Below, piece after piece: positions 37,323-38,890 of a stretch of DNA of 38,890 bases. The stretch spans positions 1-38,890 of the IMG/VR virus record IMGVR_UViG_3300042465_002416; one strand, written 5' to 3'. Source of the DNA: a virus. Each line of letters opens with the position of its first letter. Positions within the stretch are counted from its first letter, which is position 1. Below the pieces are notes generated by a model that was not told the origin of the DNA, did not search any database, and saw only the letters and a list, made by a program, of their open reading frames with translations. Made by a program: the position numbers and the translations under genes.

Positions 37323-37934
37323 ATGACAGTGTTGCCCCAGCTGGGTGATGTAGATGTATTTGACAGCATAGCCATCGATGATCTTTGGTGTGTGGATAAA
37401 CTAATCTTATCAAAAAAATTAGGTTATACATGTGGGCCTGCAGGTATATCGCCCCCAGCGCCTAGACAATATGTAGTGCGTCCTATTGTAAATCTAAAAT
37501 CAATGAGTGTTGGTGCCACAATACAATATCTAGATTCAGATTCGATTCCAGATGGTTATTTCTGGTGCGAGCTGTTTGCTGGCCGTCATATGAGTTTTGA
37601 TTACCACTGGGGCAAACAAACACTGGCAGTGGAAGGATTTAGAACAGATCCACTACGCTTGGACAGATTTAGTCAATGGACAAAAATCAACGAAGTATTT
37701 GCATTGCCAGATGTACTGCAAACAGTTGCAGACCGCAATGAGTGGTTGAATGTGGAAGTGATAGGTGATAGGGTAATTGAAGTACATTTTAGATACAATG
37801 ATGACTTTGCCAATCATGATGCCGCTACTATCGTACCAGTCTGGCGCGACGAGTTTTACCCCAGTCCCGCAGGTGATAGACTGGGATTTATATTAAAAGA
37901 TAATATCGAATTAACAAAACAGGATAACAAATGA
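37323..37934 (+). CDS. ATP-grasp-like protein of unknown function
   Basis: 203 residues, abutting the aldolase stop. The order resembles the C-terminal part of an ATP-grasp enzyme: YVVRPIVNLKSMSVGATIQYL, FWCELFAGRHMSFDYHWG, QTLAVEGFR, then LNVEVIGDRVIEVHFRYND with an acidic-x-Asn-like metal site. The first ATP-grasp lobe is short or missing and no ATP-binding Gly loop is clear. Proteins like this occur beside nrd genes in aquatic T4-like phages in my recollection, unverified. The stop overlaps the nrdB start by 4 bases. Confidence 0.55.
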   Translation: MTVLPQLGDVDVFDSIAIDDLWCVDKLILSKKLGYTCGPAGISPPAPRQYVVRPIVNLKSMSVGATIQYLDSDSIPDGYFWCELFAGRHMSFDYHWGKQTLAVEGFRTDPLRLDRFSQWTKINEVFALPDVLQTVADRNEWLNVEVIGDRVIEVHFRYNDDFANHDAATIVPVWRDEFYPSPAGDRLGFILKDNIELTKQDNK

Positions 37935-38890
37935 GTAAAGAACAATATAACTTAACAACAAAAACAGACTACCTAAGTCGCAAGATGTTTCTGGATCCAG
38001 CTGGTCCAGTTACTATTCAACGATTCGAAGAAGTCAAATATAAAAAAATTGCAGATTATGATGCAACTGCACGTGGCTTCTTTTGGCAACCAGAAGAAGT
38101 AAGTCTTACAAAAGACAGCAATGATTTTAAAGAAGCCAGTGATGCAGTCAAACATATCTTTACCAGCAACCTGCTACGTCAAACCGCACTAGATAGTCTA
38201 CAAGGTCGTGGTCCAACACAGGTATTCACTCCGGTATGTTCATTACCAGAAGTAGAAGCACTGATGTATAACTGGGGATTCTTTGAAACCAACATTCACA
38301 GTAAGAGTTATAGCCATATTATCCGCAACATCTATAACGTACCCAAAGATGTATTCAATACTATTCACGACACTAAAGAAATTGTAGACATGGCAAGTAG
38401 TGTTGGCAAATATTATGATGCGCTACATTTAATAAACTGCCGCAAGGAAGTGGGAGAAGTAATTGACGAGCATGAACACATCAAGGCTATCTGGATGGCA
38501 CTGAATGCTAGCTATGCATTAGAAGCATTTCGCTTTATGGTTAGCTTTGCTACAAGTTTAGCCATGGTAGAGAACAAAATCTTTATTGGTAACGGTAACA
38601 TTATCAGTTTGATTCTACAAGACGAATTGTTGCACAAAGGCTGGACTGCTTATTTGATCAATCAAGTTGTCAAGGAAGATTCACGCTTTGTCAAAGCCAA
38701 ACAAGAATGCGAGTCAGAAGTTTATGCTTTGTATGTAGATGTTATTCGTGAAGAAAAAGCCTGGGCAGATTACTTGTTCAAGAAAGGTCCGGTTATTGGA
38801 TTGAACGCTGCCATCTTAAAAGAGTTTGTTGATTACACAGCAGTATCTGCATTAAAGGATATCGGTATTAAATATCAAAGTCTTTTAAGA
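37931..38890 (+). CDS. nrdB: Ribonucleotide reductase small subunit (class Ia beta, NrdB), 3' partial
   Basis: 320 codons are visible from ATG 37931 (ATGA overlap with the upstream stop); the frame is open to the right edge. NrdB carries the di-iron/tyrosyl radical for NrdA. Matches E. coli-type NrdB: LLRQTALDSLQGR (D84 equivalent), FFETNIHSKSYSHI (E115/H118 and radical Tyr Y122 equivalents), LEAFRFMVSFATS (E204), QDELLHKGW (E238/H241). Unusually, the ExxH ligand pair has one extra residue (E-T-N-I-H) compared with E. coli (E-T-I-H). The rest of the C-terminus lies beyond the window. Confidence 0.94.
   Translation, partial: MSKEQYNLTTKTDYLSRKMFLDPAGPVTIQRFEEVKYKKIADYDATARGFFWQPEEVSLTKDSNDFKEASDAVKHIFTSNLLRQTALDSLQGRGPTQVFTPVCSLPEVEALMYNWGFFETNIHSKSYSHIIRNIYNVPKDVFNTIHDTKEIVDMASSVGKYYDALHLINCRKEVGEVIDEHEHIKAIWMALNASYALEAFRFMVSFATSLAMVENKIFIGNGNIISLILQDELLHKGWTAYLINQVVKEDSRFVKAKQECESEVYALYVDVIREEKAWADYLFKKGPVIGLNAAILKEFVDYTAVSALKDIGIKYQSLLR

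Noticed and set aside
1-38890. Prophage, CRISPR, tRNA or insertion sequence
   Set aside because: No integrase, att-like direct repeats, spaced repeat arrays, cloverleaf-like gaps or transposase motifs; intergenic gaps are too short.

Overview
The window is a 38.9 kb piece of an AT-rich (about 40% GC), tightly packed T4-like contractile-tailed phage (myovirus) genome. It is open at both ends: the tail sheath gene runs in from the left edge and nrdB runs off the right edge. Landmarks of the T4 core genome are clear: tail sheath (gp18), tail tube (gp19), head-completion nuclease (gp4), small and large terminase (gp16, gp17), ssDNA-binding protein (gp32), UvsX, UvsY, UvsW, a probable clamp-loader small subunit (gp62), primase (gp61), replicative helicase (gp41) and class Ia ribonucleotide reductase (NrdA, NrdB). 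I see no integrase, tRNA, CRISPR array or insertion sequence, so a lytic phage is the simplest reading. The host is not identifiable from sequence alone. A BPSL0761-like domain (a family I associate with Burkholderia-type betaproteobacteria), an exported subtilase ending like an outer-membrane beta-barrel, and consensus TTGACA/TATAAT promoters all point to a Gram-negative, possibly freshwater betaproteobacterial, host; this is inference.

Layout. 1-9365: morphogenesis block (sheath, tube, tube paralogue, gp4, gp16, two unknown proteins, gp17, a large unknown structural-type protein). 9366-18067: recombination and early-type block, with five strong sigma70-like promoters driving gp32, a 74-aa ORF, an AAA+ ATPase, a signal-peptide-bearing S8 protease and a ParB-fold protein, plus a BPSL0761-peroxiredoxin fusion, uvsX and uvsY. 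18075-22731: HNH endonuclease, uvsW, gp62-like, zinc-finger and small proteins, and a 192-aa miniature of the DnaE/PolC (C-family) polymerase core. 22699-23792: minus-strand pair (a small conserved phage-type protein and a fatty-acid desaturase). 23844-27130: a BppU-like virion protein, then gp61 and gp41. 27131-33101: late cluster of small unknown virion-type proteins, led by a divergent pair of T4-late-type promoters. 33145-38890: PD-(D/E)XK nuclease, an unknown protein, nrdA, class II aldolase, an ATP-grasp-like protein and nrdB.

Regulation is unusually readable. Two promoter classes are visible: host-like TTGACA-17-TATAAT promoters around the replication/recombination genes, and T4-late-like NATAAATA/NNTAAATA octamers before structural genes. 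Several genes of both classes have the start codon at or within a few bases of the predicted transcription start and no Shine-Dalgarno sequence, suggesting leaderless mRNAs. Two early promoters would make RNAs that begin with a stem-loop, and one of these leaders also carries two tandem hairpins related by a compensatory base-pair change.

No gene-free stretch exceeds 300 bases. The largest gaps are 9366-9520, 16800-16921, 29000-29114 and 10535-10639, and all contain promoters, hairpins or terminators listed below.
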